Assembly: GCF_014596475.1 (NCBI RefSeq)
Contig: NZ_MECJ01000012.1
Span: 83,418-147,417, forward strand
Source: Streptomyces sp. CBMA152
GTDB taxonomy: Bacteria > Actinomycetota > Actinomycetes > Streptomycetales > Streptomycetaceae
Direction: 5' to 3'
DNA length: 64,000 bases
Shown here: in pieces, positions 35,561 through 46,606 of the stretch
Layout of the letters: the number at the start of each line of letters is the position of its first letter
Position numbering within the stretch: position 1 is the first letter of the stretch
Translations under genes and position numbers: made by a program
Notes under the pieces: model-generated
Seen by the model: only the letters and a program-made list of their open reading frames with translations
Database searches by the model: none
What the model was told of the DNA's origin: nothing

Positions 35561-36613
35561 GTACGACAGCCTCGGATCTTGAGGTTGCGGCCCGGGCAAC
35601 GGCCGCCGGGGCGGAGGCAGGCGGGCCGCAGAGCACCGCGCTGGTTGCAGTGGCACGGCTGCCTGGGGCCGGCAGACGGCTCGCTTGCCGCTGCAGGCAG
35701 GGCCGGGTCACCGGCGAGGGCGACGGTGCGCAGGCGGGTGCCTCGACGGTCGGGCGGGGCAGACGCCGATCTCCCCCGCCAGACCGGAAGCTCAGCGGCG
35801 GATCTGGTATAGGCCCAATCCCGTGATCTGTTCGGCCTGCTCGCTGTCCTGCCCGATCTGCCAGCGGGCCACGGCCCGGTACACGGCCTGTGGTAGCACC
35901 GTGTCCGCGCCCGTGCCACAGCGTGCTGGTTCGGCTGACCGGGCGGCGGCAGGGCGAGCGCCACTCACCGCAAGGCGCTGTCGTGCGAAAGCCCGCGAAG
36001 GGCGGGGTTCTTGCCTTGGCCGGCGCCGGCTGCCACCCAGGCGAGGAGCCAGCTCCGTCTGTGGGCGCCGCGCAGTATCGAGGTGCCGAGCTGGAATTCG
36101 GTAGCGACGGCGGCCCCATCCATGCGGTGAGCGCAGCCGTTTCCTGCGCCCACCCCTTCACCTGCGCCGTGGCCACACCAACCAGCATGATCCAGATAAC
36201 GACAACAATGATCAGCGGTCACACGGGGTAAAGCAGCCGCACGAGCGCTGCCTTCGTCACAGGCGCACGTGAACCGGTGCCGGAGCCCTCGAGGCGACAA
36301 CACCACGGGTGTCTCGATCACTGCCTGCAGAAGCACACTCTCGACGGCGCCGAGCTCGCCTTCGCCGACCGGAGCCCTCCCGCTGGCCACATGACCGCCG
36401 TGCCATGCAGCAGACCCAGTTCGACAATGGGTGCGGCTCGTGGCTCATACAATCATGACGAGCTGCGGCTCGTAGTTGCTATCGCGATTGAAGCGCTCCG
36501 CCAACGACTTGAGCTGTCTCGTCCCACCCATCTCGAATTCGACGGGGGGTCAGTCGGCCAAGGCAGAGTTGTCTGCGGCGTCGGCGGTAGGTCCTCTCGA
36601 TCCAGGTCACGAT
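35561..36613. other. Region without a supported gene, upstream of the regulator
   Basis: About 1 kb of mixed sequence. A short coding-like stretch near 36450-36600 (reading DELRLVVAIAIEALRQRLEL) ends at the IS3 fragment and may be a gene remnant. No complete gene is seen. Confidence 0.35.
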
Positions 36614-36742
36614 CCCGGTCCGCGGTTCCTCGCGACCCGCATGACATCCTCGCGGAACTCTTCCGGATAGGGTTTGGGCACAGCAACACCCTTCCCACCC
36701 ACCCACCAGGGCAAGCCAGTTGAGATGTCACCCGATCGTGCA
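36614..36742 (-). mobile_element. Left-end fragment of an IS3-type element
   Basis: The minus strand matches the left end of the IS3-type element at 62895, from TGCACGATCGGG through the start of its first frame (PKPYPEEFREDVMRVARN), with several mismatches. Homology stops at about 36614. Its outer end faces the large-protein cluster, mirroring the copy at the other side. Confidence 0.7.
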
Positions 36743-37979
36743 GCTGGCTTTGTTCACGAGTCGCGCCGACGTTTCGACACGACCCCGGGCGTCGCACGCT
36801 CGTACGGAGAGACGATGTTCACGACTTCGGGAGGCACCCAGGCCCGGCGGCGCGGCAGTCGGCAACGGCACGGCCACACCAGACCACCTACGCCCGTAGC
36901 CAGCGCTTTTGTCCTCAGCACACCGCAGGCTGCGGACGCTCGTGTCGCGGCCCCGCTTCCCGGGCGCCTGCGCCGCCTCCCGAAGCCGTGAACATCCGGG
37001 AAGCACCGCCAGTCGTGGTGCCGCCCAAACTGCTGTCGAAACGCTGCTGCTTGCCGTGTACGAAGCCATGCAGCAGACCCGTTCGCGATCGTGCGGCCAT
37101 CAATGGCAACCCCCTCTCGCCCCCGCCCTATCAGGGTCGTGTGCGGATCCTGGGATCTGCACCAATCCTTGCTCCAACCAAGCTGCTCTGTCGGCGAGTT
37201 GGGCGGCTTCATGCCCCCGTGAGGCCGTTCATGGCCGCGCGCCGAGGCGCCTTTGCGACCTCGTGACAGCCCTTCAACGGAACGGTCCAGTCATCGCGGG
37301 GCGGGCTGCCTGTCCGGGGGAAGCCCCGGTCCCCGTACACGCCCGCAGCAGGGTCAGCCCTGCTGAGCCAGCCCGAGGCAGCCGCAGCCAGAACACCCCT
37401 ATTGCGCATATAAGTCATATATGTCACAGTAGCTCTTGATGGTGGTGCACGGTGCGCGCAGCCGCCCGTGGCAGAGCGGCGTTCTACCGCTCCACGGCAA
37501 GCCGTTGCGACGGCGTAGTCTCGCTGACCAGACAGCACCCCAATATTCACGAGCGCGCCCCGCCCGGTATGTCGCGTCCGCAAGTGGTCGTCGACGTGGA
37601 CGCTAACCCCGGCACCATGTGGCCCTGACGAGATCTGGATCCGCTTCCCGCGCGGATGCCCCGCTGGGCAGCTGACACCCCGGTAGGACCGTTTCCCCGC
37701 TTTCCGGCCCCGCTGCTCCGTGTGCCCAAGCGACGCCGCCACGCTCGGCGCCCCATCGCCGCTGGGCGGCCGACGCGACCAACCCTTTGCACGAGCCTGT
37801 CCTGCGGCTACCAACGGCTGTGCTGCGGTCCACCGTCACGGCGCCCCGTGTGATCCCCCGTCAGCGCAGCCGCGCGTCCCGCATGTATTCCTCCCGCCTC
37901 TGCGCGTAGCACCGGTCTACCGGCCCGGCTGCGCGCCGTTTTGCTGTGCCCCTTTTCCCTTCTCCGAGGAGCGGTCTCC
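36743..37979. other. 1.2-kb region upstream of the large-protein operon
   Basis: No convincing gene is visible. The segment should contain the operon promoter. The start codon at 37980 has GGAG eight bases upstream. Several short frames on both strands look like decayed coding DNA. Confidence 0.35.
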
Positions 37980-40703
37980 ATGCAGCCATCACGTGCCGTC
38001 GCGCCGGTGTCAGCCGGTGAGGGCGATGTCAAGAAGCCTTCTTCCGGGCACACTTATGTGCTCATGGTCGAGTACGACTCCGAGTTCGGGCTCGACCAGC
38101 TTCCCCTGGTCGGCCAGGACATCCCGCCGGAGATGGACGTGAAGTTCTCCGGCCTGCGGACGGTTGTTGCCTCCGCGACGCTCACTCCCGAGCAGGTGGA
38201 ATCGATCAACACCCAGCTGGGACAACTCGGCGGCGACCATCCCCCCTCCTTACCCAAGGACAAGGTCACCAAGGGGGCGACGTTCCAGGCGACATGCACC
38301 GTGCCGGGCATGAATCCGCACACCTTCCGCCTGCACCTGGGCGGCGGCTCCGAGCGGGGTGAGACCAAGCCGCACAGCACGGAGCCCGCCCTCCCGCAGG
38401 CCCCCCAGGCGCCGCTGCTCCTGGCGCGCCAGCCGGTGCCGCGCAGCACGCCGACAGCCCCGGATGCGGTGCCCGCAGCACCGGCCGCCGCGTGGCTGAA
38501 CGTCGACAAGACGCTCGGCCCGCTCACCGTGCGCCGCCTCGGCGTCGGCTACCAGGACCAGGAACTGTCGGTGCTGGCTGACGCCACGATGAAGGCCGGC
38601 CCCCTGACGATCGGGGTGGACGGGCTCGGTCTGGGGGTGCGTCTGGACAAGCTCCTCCACGGCGAACTGGAAGCCGAGGGCCGGCTGTCCGGGCTGAGCG
38701 TCGACTACTCCACTCCCACGCTGGAGATCGGCGGGGCGTTCCTCAAGGGCACGCCGCCCGCCGGGTATGACCTGTTCATCTCGGGGCTGCTGGCGGTCAA
38801 GGCATCGAAGTACTCCTTCGGTGCCGTGGGCGCCTACCTCCACAAGATGGACGGGCAGCCGTCGCTGTTCCTGTTCGGCGAGCTCGGCGGGGAGATCCCG
38901 GGACCGCCGCCGTTCGTGCTCACCGGTCTGATGGGCGGCTTCGGCTACAACAGCCACCTGCGGATCCCCACCCTGGCAGAGGTGTCCGTCTTCCCCCTGA
39001 TCGCCGGCCTGACCTCCGAGACGGGCAGCGGCACTCTGAAGGAAGAGCCTGCTGCGGACGCCAAGGGCGGCCTCCTGGGCACGCTGGAGTCGTTGACGTC
39101 CGGGGACGATCCGTGGGTGCGTCCGGCCGACGGCCAGATCTGGGTCGCCGCCGGGGTGGCGTTCTCGGTGTGCGAACTCATCCAGGCCCGTGCCCTGCTG
39201 ACCGCGGAGTTCGGCTCCGGCCTGGCCATCAGCCTGCTCGGGCGGGCCAGCGCCTCCTTCCCGCTGCCCAAGGAGGCAACGAAGGCCGGGGTCGCCCCGT
39301 ACGCGAATCTGGAGCTGGACCTGGAGGCCGTCTACACCTCCGAGAAGGCCATGCTCGCGGTGGACGCCCTGCTCACCGACCGGTCGTTCGTACTGGACCC
39401 GGCCTGCCACCTCACCGGCGGGTTCGCACTGCACTGCTGGTTCGACGGCAGCGCCCACCCTGGTGACTTCGTGCTGACGCTGGGCGGCTACCACCCGCAG
39501 TTCACCCCGCCCGCCCACTATCCCGCCCCGCCGCGGCTGGGCATCAACTGGAGCCCCAGCGACGCGGTCTCCATCACGGGCGGCTCCTACCTCGCGCTCA
39601 CCCCCGCCGCGTTCATGGTCGGCAGCAGCCTGGATGTGCAGTACCACTCCGGTGACGTACGGGCCTGGCTGACCGCACACGTCGACGCGCTGCTGCAGTG
39701 GCAGCCCTTCCACTTCGATGTCACCGCCGGCATCACCCTCGGCGCCTCGCTCAACACCCACGTCTTCGGCACCTGGAGCGTGGAAGTCGGCGCCGACTTC
39801 CACGCGTGGGGCCCGCCGACCGGAGGCGAGGTCACCGTCCACGTCCTGGGCATCGGGCTGACCGTCGCCTTCGGCCAGCCGGCCCCCGCAGTGCCCGCCC
39901 CGAAGCTGGACTGGAAGGAGTTCACCGCCCTGCTGCCCGCCGCCGACCAGGTCGTGCAGGTCGTGCCGGTACGCGGACTGATGCCTCCCCCGCCCGCGCC
40001 TGCCGGACAGACGGCCCCGCGGCCGGGAGATGCCGTCTGGGTGCTGTCGAGCGACGGCTTCGAGCTGGAGAGCCGCACCGCGGTTCCCGCCAGCGAGCTA
40101 CTGACCGCCGACGCCGCCCCCGCCGCCGAGCGGGCAGAGCAGAAGGTGAACATCCGGGCGATGGGCAAGCAGGGTCTGGACGCCCAGCACCGCATCATCA
40201 TCCGCAAGCACGGGGCAGACGGCGCACCCGGCCCCGCCTTCGACGCTGCGAGCAAGAACTGGACGATCCGCGCGCAGCGCACCAACGTGCCCGCCGCCCT
40301 GTGGGGAGCGCCCACCTTGGACCCGCACCACCTGCCCGCCGCCGACGAGCAGCTGGTGACCGGCATGATCACCGGTGCGCGGATCACCGCCCCTGCACCC
40401 GCACCGGGCGGGCACTCGCTTGCCGTGGACGCCGCCGCGCTGGACAGCACGGCGCTCGCCGACGGCACGAACCCGCTGGGAGGCGCCGACGACCAGGCCA
40501 TTGTCCGGCCCCCTGCCCGCAGCACGGAGGCGGTCGCTGTCATCGGCCAGATGGCCGACACCGGCACGGCCGCGAACCGCGCCGCGCTACTCAAGGACCT
40601 GCAGCGCTGGCAGCTGACAGACCTGGCCGATGACGACCTGTCCGCCCTCGCCCGCGAAGCCGGGCACCTGTTCGCCCACCAGCCCCTCATCGCGGCCTGC
40701 TGA
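37980..40703 (+). CDS. Large beta-rich protein, DUF6603-like
   Basis: The 907-aa protein lacks a signal peptide. After a variable 165-residue N-terminus, a long run of alternating beta-strands begins (LNVDKTLGPLTVRRLGVGYQ). The stretch FVLTGLMGGFGYNSHLRIP near residue 315 resembles the DUF6603 domain as I remember it. Strand pairs continue to about 645, and the C-terminal 250 residues are Ala/Pro-rich with EQKVNIRAMGKQGLD. A TTA codon is at 38250-38252. It is the first gene of a co-directional set with short gaps. The role is unknown; the repeated amphipathic strands suggest an elongated or barrel-like beta structure. Confidence 0.7.
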   Translation: MQPSRAVAPVSAGEGDVKKPSSGHTYVLMVEYDSEFGLDQLPLVGQDIPPEMDVKFSGLRTVVASATLTPEQVESINTQLGQLGGDHPPSLPKDKVTKGATFQATCTVPGMNPHTFRLHLGGGSERGETKPHSTEPALPQAPQAPLLLARQPVPRSTPTAPDAVPAAPAAAWLNVDKTLGPLTVRRLGVGYQDQELSVLADATMKAGPLTIGVDGLGLGVRLDKLLHGELEAEGRLSGLSVDYSTPTLEIGGAFLKGTPPAGYDLFISGLLAVKASKYSFGAVGAYLHKMDGQPSLFLFGELGGEIPGPPPFVLTGLMGGFGYNSHLRIPTLAEVSVFPLIAGLTSETGSGTLKEEPAADAKGGLLGTLESLTSGDDPWVRPADGQIWVAAGVAFSVCELIQARALLTAEFGSGLAISLLGRASASFPLPKEATKAGVAPYANLELDLEAVYTSEKAMLAVDALLTDRSFVLDPACHLTGGFALHCWFDGSAHPGDFVLTLGGYHPQFTPPAHYPAPPRLGINWSPSDAVSITGGSYLALTPAAFMVGSSLDVQYHSGDVRAWLTAHVDALLQWQPFHFDVTAGITLGASLNTHVFGTWSVEVGADFHAWGPPTGGEVTVHVLGIGLTVAFGQPAPAVPAPKLDWKEFTALLPAADQVVQVVPVRGLMPPPPAPAGQTAPRPGDAVWVLSSDGFELESRTAVPASELLTADAAPAAERAEQKVNIRAMGKQGLDAQHRIIIRKHGADGAPGPAFDAASKNWTIRAQRTNVPAALWGAPTLDPHHLPAADEQLVTGMITGARITAPAPAPGGHSLAVDAAALDSTALADGTNPLGGADDQAIVRPPARSTEAVAVIGQMADTGTAANRAALLKDLQRWQLTDLADDDLSALAREAGHLFAHQPLIAAC

Positions 40704-40732
40704 CCCGATCCGCGCATAGGAGAGGTAACCAC

Positions 40733-42901
40733 ATGCCCACCACCCCCCAGACCGTGACCTTCACCGACTCCCTGAGGCCGTCCGTCGAAGCCGGCCGCTA
40801 CACCCTCACCGTCACCCAGGACCTTCTGGATCAGAACAAGACGGTTGACGACACGAAGTACCTCAAGCCCGCCGAACACGACTTCGTTGTCAGGGCTCCG
40901 CAGTTCCACCTGGACGACAGCCTCGTCCACGGCGTCTTCCCCCCGCCCGGCATGAACGGCGCCTTCCACACCGTTCTGCCGCACATCACCCTCAACCGCG
41001 CGGTGCTGCCCTGGGAACGCGCCCTGGACCCGCAGCACCCCACCATGAGCGGGGACGGGCCAGCCTGGCTGGCCCTGCTCGTGCTCAGCACCGCCGACAG
41101 CGTGACCCCGAGGGCCTGGACGGTCCGCCAGGCCCTCGCCGCCGAGCCCGCCGTCCGACTGCCCGCGCTGGATACCGGTGCGCTCACCGATGCGGAACTC
41201 GACGGCGCCTGCACCACCGTGGACCTGCCGCCCGCCCTGGCCGCGGACCTGCTGCCCCGGGCCGAGGAGCTGAACCTGCTCACCCACGTCCGCACCGGCT
41301 CCCTCGCCCTCGCTGCCCCCGCCGCTGATCCTGCCGCGGCCGTGGGCACCGACTCCTACTCGGTAGTCATCGCCAACCGCTTCCCGGCCGATGCCGGCGG
41401 CTCCTACACCGCCCACCTGGTCTCCCTCGAAGGCCACGCCCCGCACCTGCCCTCCGCCACAGGCCAAGAGGCTGCGCCCCCCGGCGCAGACCAGCCCCTA
41501 CGTCTGTTCTCGCTCCACTCCTGGGCCTTCACCTCCCACCCGGAAGAAAGCGGAGGCTTCCGCCCCCTCATCGAGCACCTGGCCCGCCCCACCCCGGACG
41601 CCGACGACCGCGCCGGACTACTGCGCCGCCCCCTGCCTCCCATCGAAGAGACCCCCGGCCAAGACAGTGCTGCCGTGCGGCGGCTGCGGGACGGCTACCT
41701 GCCAGTGGCCCACCACACCTCTCCCGGAGCGCACACCTTCGCCTGGTACCGCGGCCCCCTCACCCCCGTACCGCCCGTCAACACCCCCGACACCTCGCTG
41801 CTGCCCAAGCTCTGCACCCACCCCTCCCAGGCCCTCATCTACGTCAAGGACCACGGGGTCTTCGACCTCAGCTACGCCGACGCCTTCAGCCTCGGCCGCA
41901 CGCTGGCCCTGGCCGATGCGGACTTCACCACCGAGATCGCCGCCTTCTACCGCACCTTCGCCGAACGCCACGCACACCTGACCCAGCGCACCCGGCATCC
42001 CGCACTCACCGACCCGCGCGACGCCCTCACCCGCCTGGACGATCTTCTGCAACACGGCCTCCAGGCCAGCCTCCAACGCCTGTTCGCACCCCCCGTCATG
42101 CAGTACAGCACCATGCCCGCCCACCGGTTTGCGCCAGCCGCCGCTCCGCCCCCCGAGCCCGTAGAGGTCCTGCTCGCCGAAGCCCGCGACCCCGGCACGC
42201 GCCTGGGCCGCCACACCCAGCAGATCAGCACGTGGCTGACAAACCTGACCCAGCTCGCCACGGTCCCCTTCGCCCACCTGGTACCCGACCGCACGGCCCT
42301 GCCCGCCGAAAGCCTGCGCTGGTTCCACGTCGACCCGCTGTGGCTGCGCGTGCTGCGCGACGGCGCGCTGAGCATCGGCCGCAGCCGCGCCGCAGCAGAA
42401 CCACTGGACACCATCATGCACAGCCTCTTCACACCTGCGGCCCCCTCTCCCGCCGCCGGGCTGCTGATCCGCTCCGCCCTCGTACGCGGCTGGCCCGCTC
42501 TCACCTTCCACGCCACCGGCCCCTCCGGCACCGCGCTGGCCGTCCTGCGCCGCGACCGGCTCGACACGGACGTCCTCTTGGTGCTCTACGACGGCGTCCC
42601 GGAGACGGTGGAGGTGGCCGAGCCGCACCAGGGCCTGCACTTCGGCGTCACCGACACCGGCGTCATCCAGCTGCGCGACCTCACCACGGGCCAGCCCCGG
42701 CCCGACTCCACCACGCAGCAGCCCATCGAGGTGCCCCTGGCCCCGCACCTGCGGCGCTCCGGCAGGATCACCACACTCGACACCGGCGGGCTCGCCCGCC
42801 ACCTGGGCGAGCAGTTCCCGCCGACCACGCCGCTGGCCCCCTCCCAGTTCGCCCTCCAGATGCTCTCCTCCCCCGAGCGCATCACCCTCCGCCGCCCCTG
42901 A
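40733..42901 (+). CDS. Large hypothetical protein (722 aa)
   Basis: The start at 40733 has AGGAGAGG. The N-terminal 140 residues are beta-rich (LRPSVEAGRYTLTVTQDLL, then HTVLPHITLNRAVLPWERAL). The central part includes HTFAWYRGPLTPVPPV, and the rest is helical and mixed (TQQISTWLTNLTQLATVPFA). There is no signal peptide, membrane helix or known catalytic motif. It is bounded by genes 29 bp upstream and 17 bp downstream, so it is likely made together with the DUF6603-like and 1212-aa proteins. No domain was recognised. Confidence 0.7.
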   Translation: MPTTPQTVTFTDSLRPSVEAGRYTLTVTQDLLDQNKTVDDTKYLKPAEHDFVVRAPQFHLDDSLVHGVFPPPGMNGAFHTVLPHITLNRAVLPWERALDPQHPTMSGDGPAWLALLVLSTADSVTPRAWTVRQALAAEPAVRLPALDTGALTDAELDGACTTVDLPPALAADLLPRAEELNLLTHVRTGSLALAAPAADPAAAVGTDSYSVVIANRFPADAGGSYTAHLVSLEGHAPHLPSATGQEAAPPGADQPLRLFSLHSWAFTSHPEESGGFRPLIEHLARPTPDADDRAGLLRRPLPPIEETPGQDSAAVRRLRDGYLPVAHHTSPGAHTFAWYRGPLTPVPPVNTPDTSLLPKLCTHPSQALIYVKDHGVFDLSYADAFSLGRTLALADADFTTEIAAFYRTFAERHAHLTQRTRHPALTDPRDALTRLDDLLQHGLQASLQRLFAPPVMQYSTMPAHRFAPAAAPPPEPVEVLLAEARDPGTRLGRHTQQISTWLTNLTQLATVPFAHLVPDRTALPAESLRWFHVDPLWLRVLRDGALSIGRSRAAAEPLDTIMHSLFTPAAPSPAAGLLIRSALVRGWPALTFHATGPSGTALAVLRRDRLDTDVLLVLYDGVPETVEVAEPHQGLHFGVTDTGVIQLRDLTTGQPRPDSTTQQPIEVPLAPHLRRSGRITTLDTGGLARHLGEQFPPTTPLAPSQFALQMLSSPERITLRRP

Positions 42902-42918
42902 CCACCGGAGCCTCCGCC

Positions 42919-45900
42919 ATGGACCAGTCCGCCACTCCGCCCCCCGGCCTCGTCGTCCCCGTCAGACTCTCCGCCCTGGTGGTCAACGCCGACGTCGTGC
43001 ATCGCTACAACTTCCAGCGCTGGCAGGTCAACTTCCACCGCCTCAACCTGCACCTGAACCCCGAACCCGAACCGTTCGACGACATCAAGCCGTTCGGCAT
43101 CGATCCGGGCACAAAAGAAGTGATACAGAAAGACTTAGGCGTATACCTGCAGTGGGAACTCCCCGACGCACTGCGCCGTGGCACCCACGACGAAGCCACC
43201 GGCCGCACCGTCTTCCCCGTTGTGCCCAACCGCTGGCTCATCGTGCGCCGCGGCAACGCCACAAGCAGCGACACGGGCGTGAAGATGTGGGTCGTCGAAA
43301 GCGACCACATGGGACGTGCCACCGGCACTTCACCGTTCCTGTGGACCGGACCCGACAACATCCGCCGTATCACACGCATCGGCCGCACCCGCGAAGTCAC
43401 CGCCGGCATGCCCTGGGCCGAACCCGAGCCCCCTGCCGAGCAGTGGAAGCCGGCCCCCGGCACCTTCCTGACCGCCGTGGGTGCCGGGATCCCCGCCTTC
43501 AGCCACTACCAGCCCTACAACGAAAACGTCTTCTCCTTCCACGACCACCTCACCGGCCACGAGAACACCAAGGCGTCCTTCACCTACCTCGTCGCCGGCT
43601 GGTACTCCGACCCCCGTAACGACCGCCTGGCCCCAGCCGCAACGGAAGACGACTTCACCCGTATCCTCAGCGAACTCAACTGGGAGCCGGACCAGGCCCT
43701 GCCCCGCGGTCCCGCACGAGAGGGCGCCGCAGCAACCAGCTCCTGCCGCTCCTACTATGCGGGCCTCAGCCACAAGGTGTCCTTGGACCCCGAGCAGCTG
43801 TTCAGGCACACCCCGGTCGTCAATTCCCGGATGGCCATCGGCAACAGCTCCCTCGACGCCCTCGTCGCCCTTGTGAAGACCGCCTTCGAGGAAAACAAGC
43901 AGGACCAGGTGCTCGGCGCCTCCCCCGAGCTGCTCGAAGCCCTCCAGTACGGCATGCTCGACAAGATCGACCAGCCCGACGGCATGCTCGACCTGGACCG
44001 GCAGATCCACAAACACTGGTTCACCCGCGCCCCCGGCGGATACCTCTGGCAGATCGCCGACACCCCGCCCGCGGCCGGCAAGCCCGCTCCCCAGACCAAC
44101 GCCGCCCAGCGCGCCGCCCTGGCCGCACTCAACGCCGCCCAGGACACCTACGACACGGCCGTCCGCAGCCTGCACGGCTTGCAGCGCCGACTCTACGACG
44201 CCTGGTGGCTGCACAGCCTTCCCCTGCTTCCCCGGGACCTGGACCGGCAAGCCCTCAAACGCGAGCTCGACCCGGAGGCCCCCGAAAGCCTCGCCCGGCA
44301 GGTCCGCGACAAACAGCTGGAGCTGGGCGCCCCCGTCTCCGCCGACGGCCATGCCACCGCCTACGCCGCCCCCACCAGCCTGGCTCACCGCATCATCGAG
44401 GCCGTCACCAAGCTCACCGGCCCCGAAGGACTCGGCCTGGTCCTCGCCACCGATACCAGCCCTGCCCCTGCCGGCGCCCTGGTGCTCAAGCGGGTGCCCG
44501 CCGCGCCCTTCCACAGTGCCCAGGACCCCGTCGTCCTCATCCGCGGCGCGGGCCTGCACGAGCCGATGGACACCACCACAGCCCTGCGCTGCCGCCCCGT
44601 GCTGGCCACCCCACCGCCCCCGAGCGGCGACCCCCACGCGGACACCCTCGGCACCGCCCTGGCCCACCTGCCGGAGCCGGTCCGCGCCCTGGCCCACGAA
44701 TCCGCCCGATTCGACCCCGACACCACTCCCCCGCCCCAGCACACCGAGCTGCTGCCCGACGCCGCCGTCACCCCCTGGGCCCAGCCCTGGCAGCCGCTGT
44801 ATCTGGAATGGGAAGCCACCTACCGCCCCATCCCCTTCACCGGCACCGACAACCAGCCCAACTGGACCTTCGACGGCGACCGCTACCAGTGGACCACCCC
44901 CCAGAAAGACGCGGAACTCCCTCCCGACGCCCTGACTCTCACCGGACGCTGCATGCTCAGCGCACACACCGCGTTCAACATGGGAGCGCGGCTACGCCAG
45001 CACGCCCACGCCGAGCCCGACGCCGACAAACGCCAGCGCCTGGAGGCCTTCGCCGACTCCACCGCCCGCTGGGACCTGCTGGCCCAGACACTCAGCGGCT
45101 TCACCACCCAGCTCACCGCCCACGACCAGAGCCGCAACGTACGCCCCGACGGCGAACTCGGCACCCTGACCGGACCCGCCTGGCGCAGCGCACCCGACCC
45201 GGGCCCCCTGCCCCACCCCTTCGAGCCCTATCCCGCATCCGGCTTCCAGGAGATCCGCGCCGGCCAGTTCGCCTTCACCCTGCTCAAGATCGTCGACCGG
45301 TTCGGGCGTGCCCACGTCCTCGTCGAGCAAGGCGAAGCAGCCTCCTACGCCCCCCAAACCGCCGACGACACCACCCCCGCCACCGGGGAAGACCGCATCA
45401 CTGAGCTTCCGACCAAGCCCGTGCACCTGCGGCCCCGCCTCATCCAAGGCGCCCGCCTGCGCTTCGACCTCGTGGACGCACACAACGACAGCGTCCTGGT
45501 GGACCACGACCCCGCGGCCAACCCCGTCTGCGGCTGGCTCCTGTCCCACCACCTCGACCAGGCCCTGGCCTGCTACCACCCCGACGGCACCGCCCTGGGA
45601 GAACTGCGCACCATCACCGCCACCGACGGCACCCGCCAGGTCACCTGGTACGCCGTCCCCGGCTCACCGGCCCCGGACCTCAACGCCCTCTCCCACCCCG
45701 AACTCAGCCTGAGCCACCTCCAGGGCTTCCTCACCACCCTGCACACCGCAGGACCCGCCGCACTGGCAGCGGCCCTGGACGCCATCGACGAAACCCTCAC
45801 CACCATCCACCCCCGCAGCGCGCACAGCGACACCACCCCCGCCGTACTCGCCGGACGCCCCCTGGCCCTCATCCGCACCCGCCTGGCCCTCGAACTCGAC

Positions 45901-46557
45901 ACACCCCCGCTCACCGACCCCCACTGGGAACACGTCCTCGACCGGCGCCCGCCGCAATTCCTCAACTACCCCTGGCCCGTACGCCTGGGCGAACGCGACC
46001 GGCTCGGCGACGGCCTCCTCGCCTACCACGACCCGGCCGAGCCCGGCCGCCTCTATACCGTCCACCCCGCCACCGACCCCAGCGGCTGCCTCAAACCCAT
46101 CGACACAACCACCTATCCCCACCTGCAGGCACGCCACCGCGACCAGAGCGCAGGAACAGCCGACCACGCGCGCTACCTCACCCTGCTAGTCGACCCCTCC
46201 GCCCAAGTCCACGCCACTACCGGCATCCTCCCCCCCACCAGCCTCGCCATCCCAGCCCGCTTCACCCAGCAGCCGCTCAACGCCCTGGAGCTGTTCCTCC
46301 GCGTAGGGCCGCTGCTGACCACCACCCGCGCCACCGCCAGCGACACCAGCGCCCCCCACACCCTGCTGGCCATGCCGCGTCCCTCCCTGCGGACCGGCAC
46401 TTGGACCTGGAGCGAACGCGACCGCAGCGGCGCCGACACCGAACTCACTGTCACACCCGCCGACACCCGGCCCCACCTCCCCGCCGACACTCCCGTTGCC
46501 CGCGTCGGCCTCCTCAAACTCACCCCCACCACCGTCGAGGACGCCAACACCACCTGA
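42919..46557 (+). CDS. Very large hypothetical protein (1212 aa)
   Basis: ATG 42919 follows GGAG eight bases upstream. The N-terminus (VRLSALVVNADVVHRYNFQR, then LGVYLQWELPDALRRG and FPVVPNRWLIVRR) looks like a folded domain of about 250 residues. A coiled-coil-like region occurs near 395-430 (AALAALNAAQDTYDTAVRSL). A beta-rich C-terminus ends with TWTWSERDRSGADTELTVTP. No signal peptide is seen. A TTA codon is at 43135-43137. A second copy of its last 130 codons occurs after the IS1182 element, so this gene and the fibre gene were once duplicated together. Confidence 0.7.
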   Translation: MDQSATPPPGLVVPVRLSALVVNADVVHRYNFQRWQVNFHRLNLHLNPEPEPFDDIKPFGIDPGTKEVIQKDLGVYLQWELPDALRRGTHDEATGRTVFPVVPNRWLIVRRGNATSSDTGVKMWVVESDHMGRATGTSPFLWTGPDNIRRITRIGRTREVTAGMPWAEPEPPAEQWKPAPGTFLTAVGAGIPAFSHYQPYNENVFSFHDHLTGHENTKASFTYLVAGWYSDPRNDRLAPAATEDDFTRILSELNWEPDQALPRGPAREGAAATSSCRSYYAGLSHKVSLDPEQLFRHTPVVNSRMAIGNSSLDALVALVKTAFEENKQDQVLGASPELLEALQYGMLDKIDQPDGMLDLDRQIHKHWFTRAPGGYLWQIADTPPAAGKPAPQTNAAQRAALAALNAAQDTYDTAVRSLHGLQRRLYDAWWLHSLPLLPRDLDRQALKRELDPEAPESLARQVRDKQLELGAPVSADGHATAYAAPTSLAHRIIEAVTKLTGPEGLGLVLATDTSPAPAGALVLKRVPAAPFHSAQDPVVLIRGAGLHEPMDTTTALRCRPVLATPPPPSGDPHADTLGTALAHLPEPVRALAHESARFDPDTTPPPQHTELLPDAAVTPWAQPWQPLYLEWEATYRPIPFTGTDNQPNWTFDGDRYQWTTPQKDAELPPDALTLTGRCMLSAHTAFNMGARLRQHAHAEPDADKRQRLEAFADSTARWDLLAQTLSGFTTQLTAHDQSRNVRPDGELGTLTGPAWRSAPDPGPLPHPFEPYPASGFQEIRAGQFAFTLLKIVDRFGRAHVLVEQGEAASYAPQTADDTTPATGEDRITELPTKPVHLRPRLIQGARLRFDLVDAHNDSVLVDHDPAANPVCGWLLSHHLDQALACYHPDGTALGELRTITATDGTRQVTWYAVPGSPAPDLNALSHPELSLSHLQGFLTTLHTAGPAALAAALDAIDETLTTIHPRSAHSDTTPAVLAGRPLALIRTRLALELDTPPLTDPHWEHVLDRRPPQFLNYPWPVRLGERDRLGDGLLAYHDPAEPGRLYTVHPATDPSGCLKPIDTTTYPHLQARHRDQSAGTADHARYLTLLVDPSAQVHATTGILPPTSLAIPARFTQQPLNALELFLRVGPLLTTTRATASDTSAPHTLLAMPRPSLRTGTWTWSERDRSGADTELTVTPADTRPHLPADTPVARVGLLKLTPTTVEDANTT

Positions 46558-46606
46558 CCCTGCCGACCAAACCCTCCCCCGCACCAGCCCGGGAAAAGGA
46601 ACCCCC

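Noticed and set aside
36700..36720. GGGCAAGCC near 36709 and its complement near 62921 as extra iteron copies
   Set aside because: Both lie in the IS3-type left end and match only nine bases, so they belong to the IS rather than to the iteron family.
42232..42918. In-frame upstream extension of the 1212-aa protein into the 722-aa gene
   Set aside because: The translation is Arg/Pro-rich shadow sequence of the 722-aa gene. ATG 42919 has a good ribosome-binding site.
44205..45404. Long alternative frame inside the 1212-aa gene
   Set aside because: Composition is dominated by Arg, Pro and Ala, typical of a +1 shadow frame, and no start site is supported.
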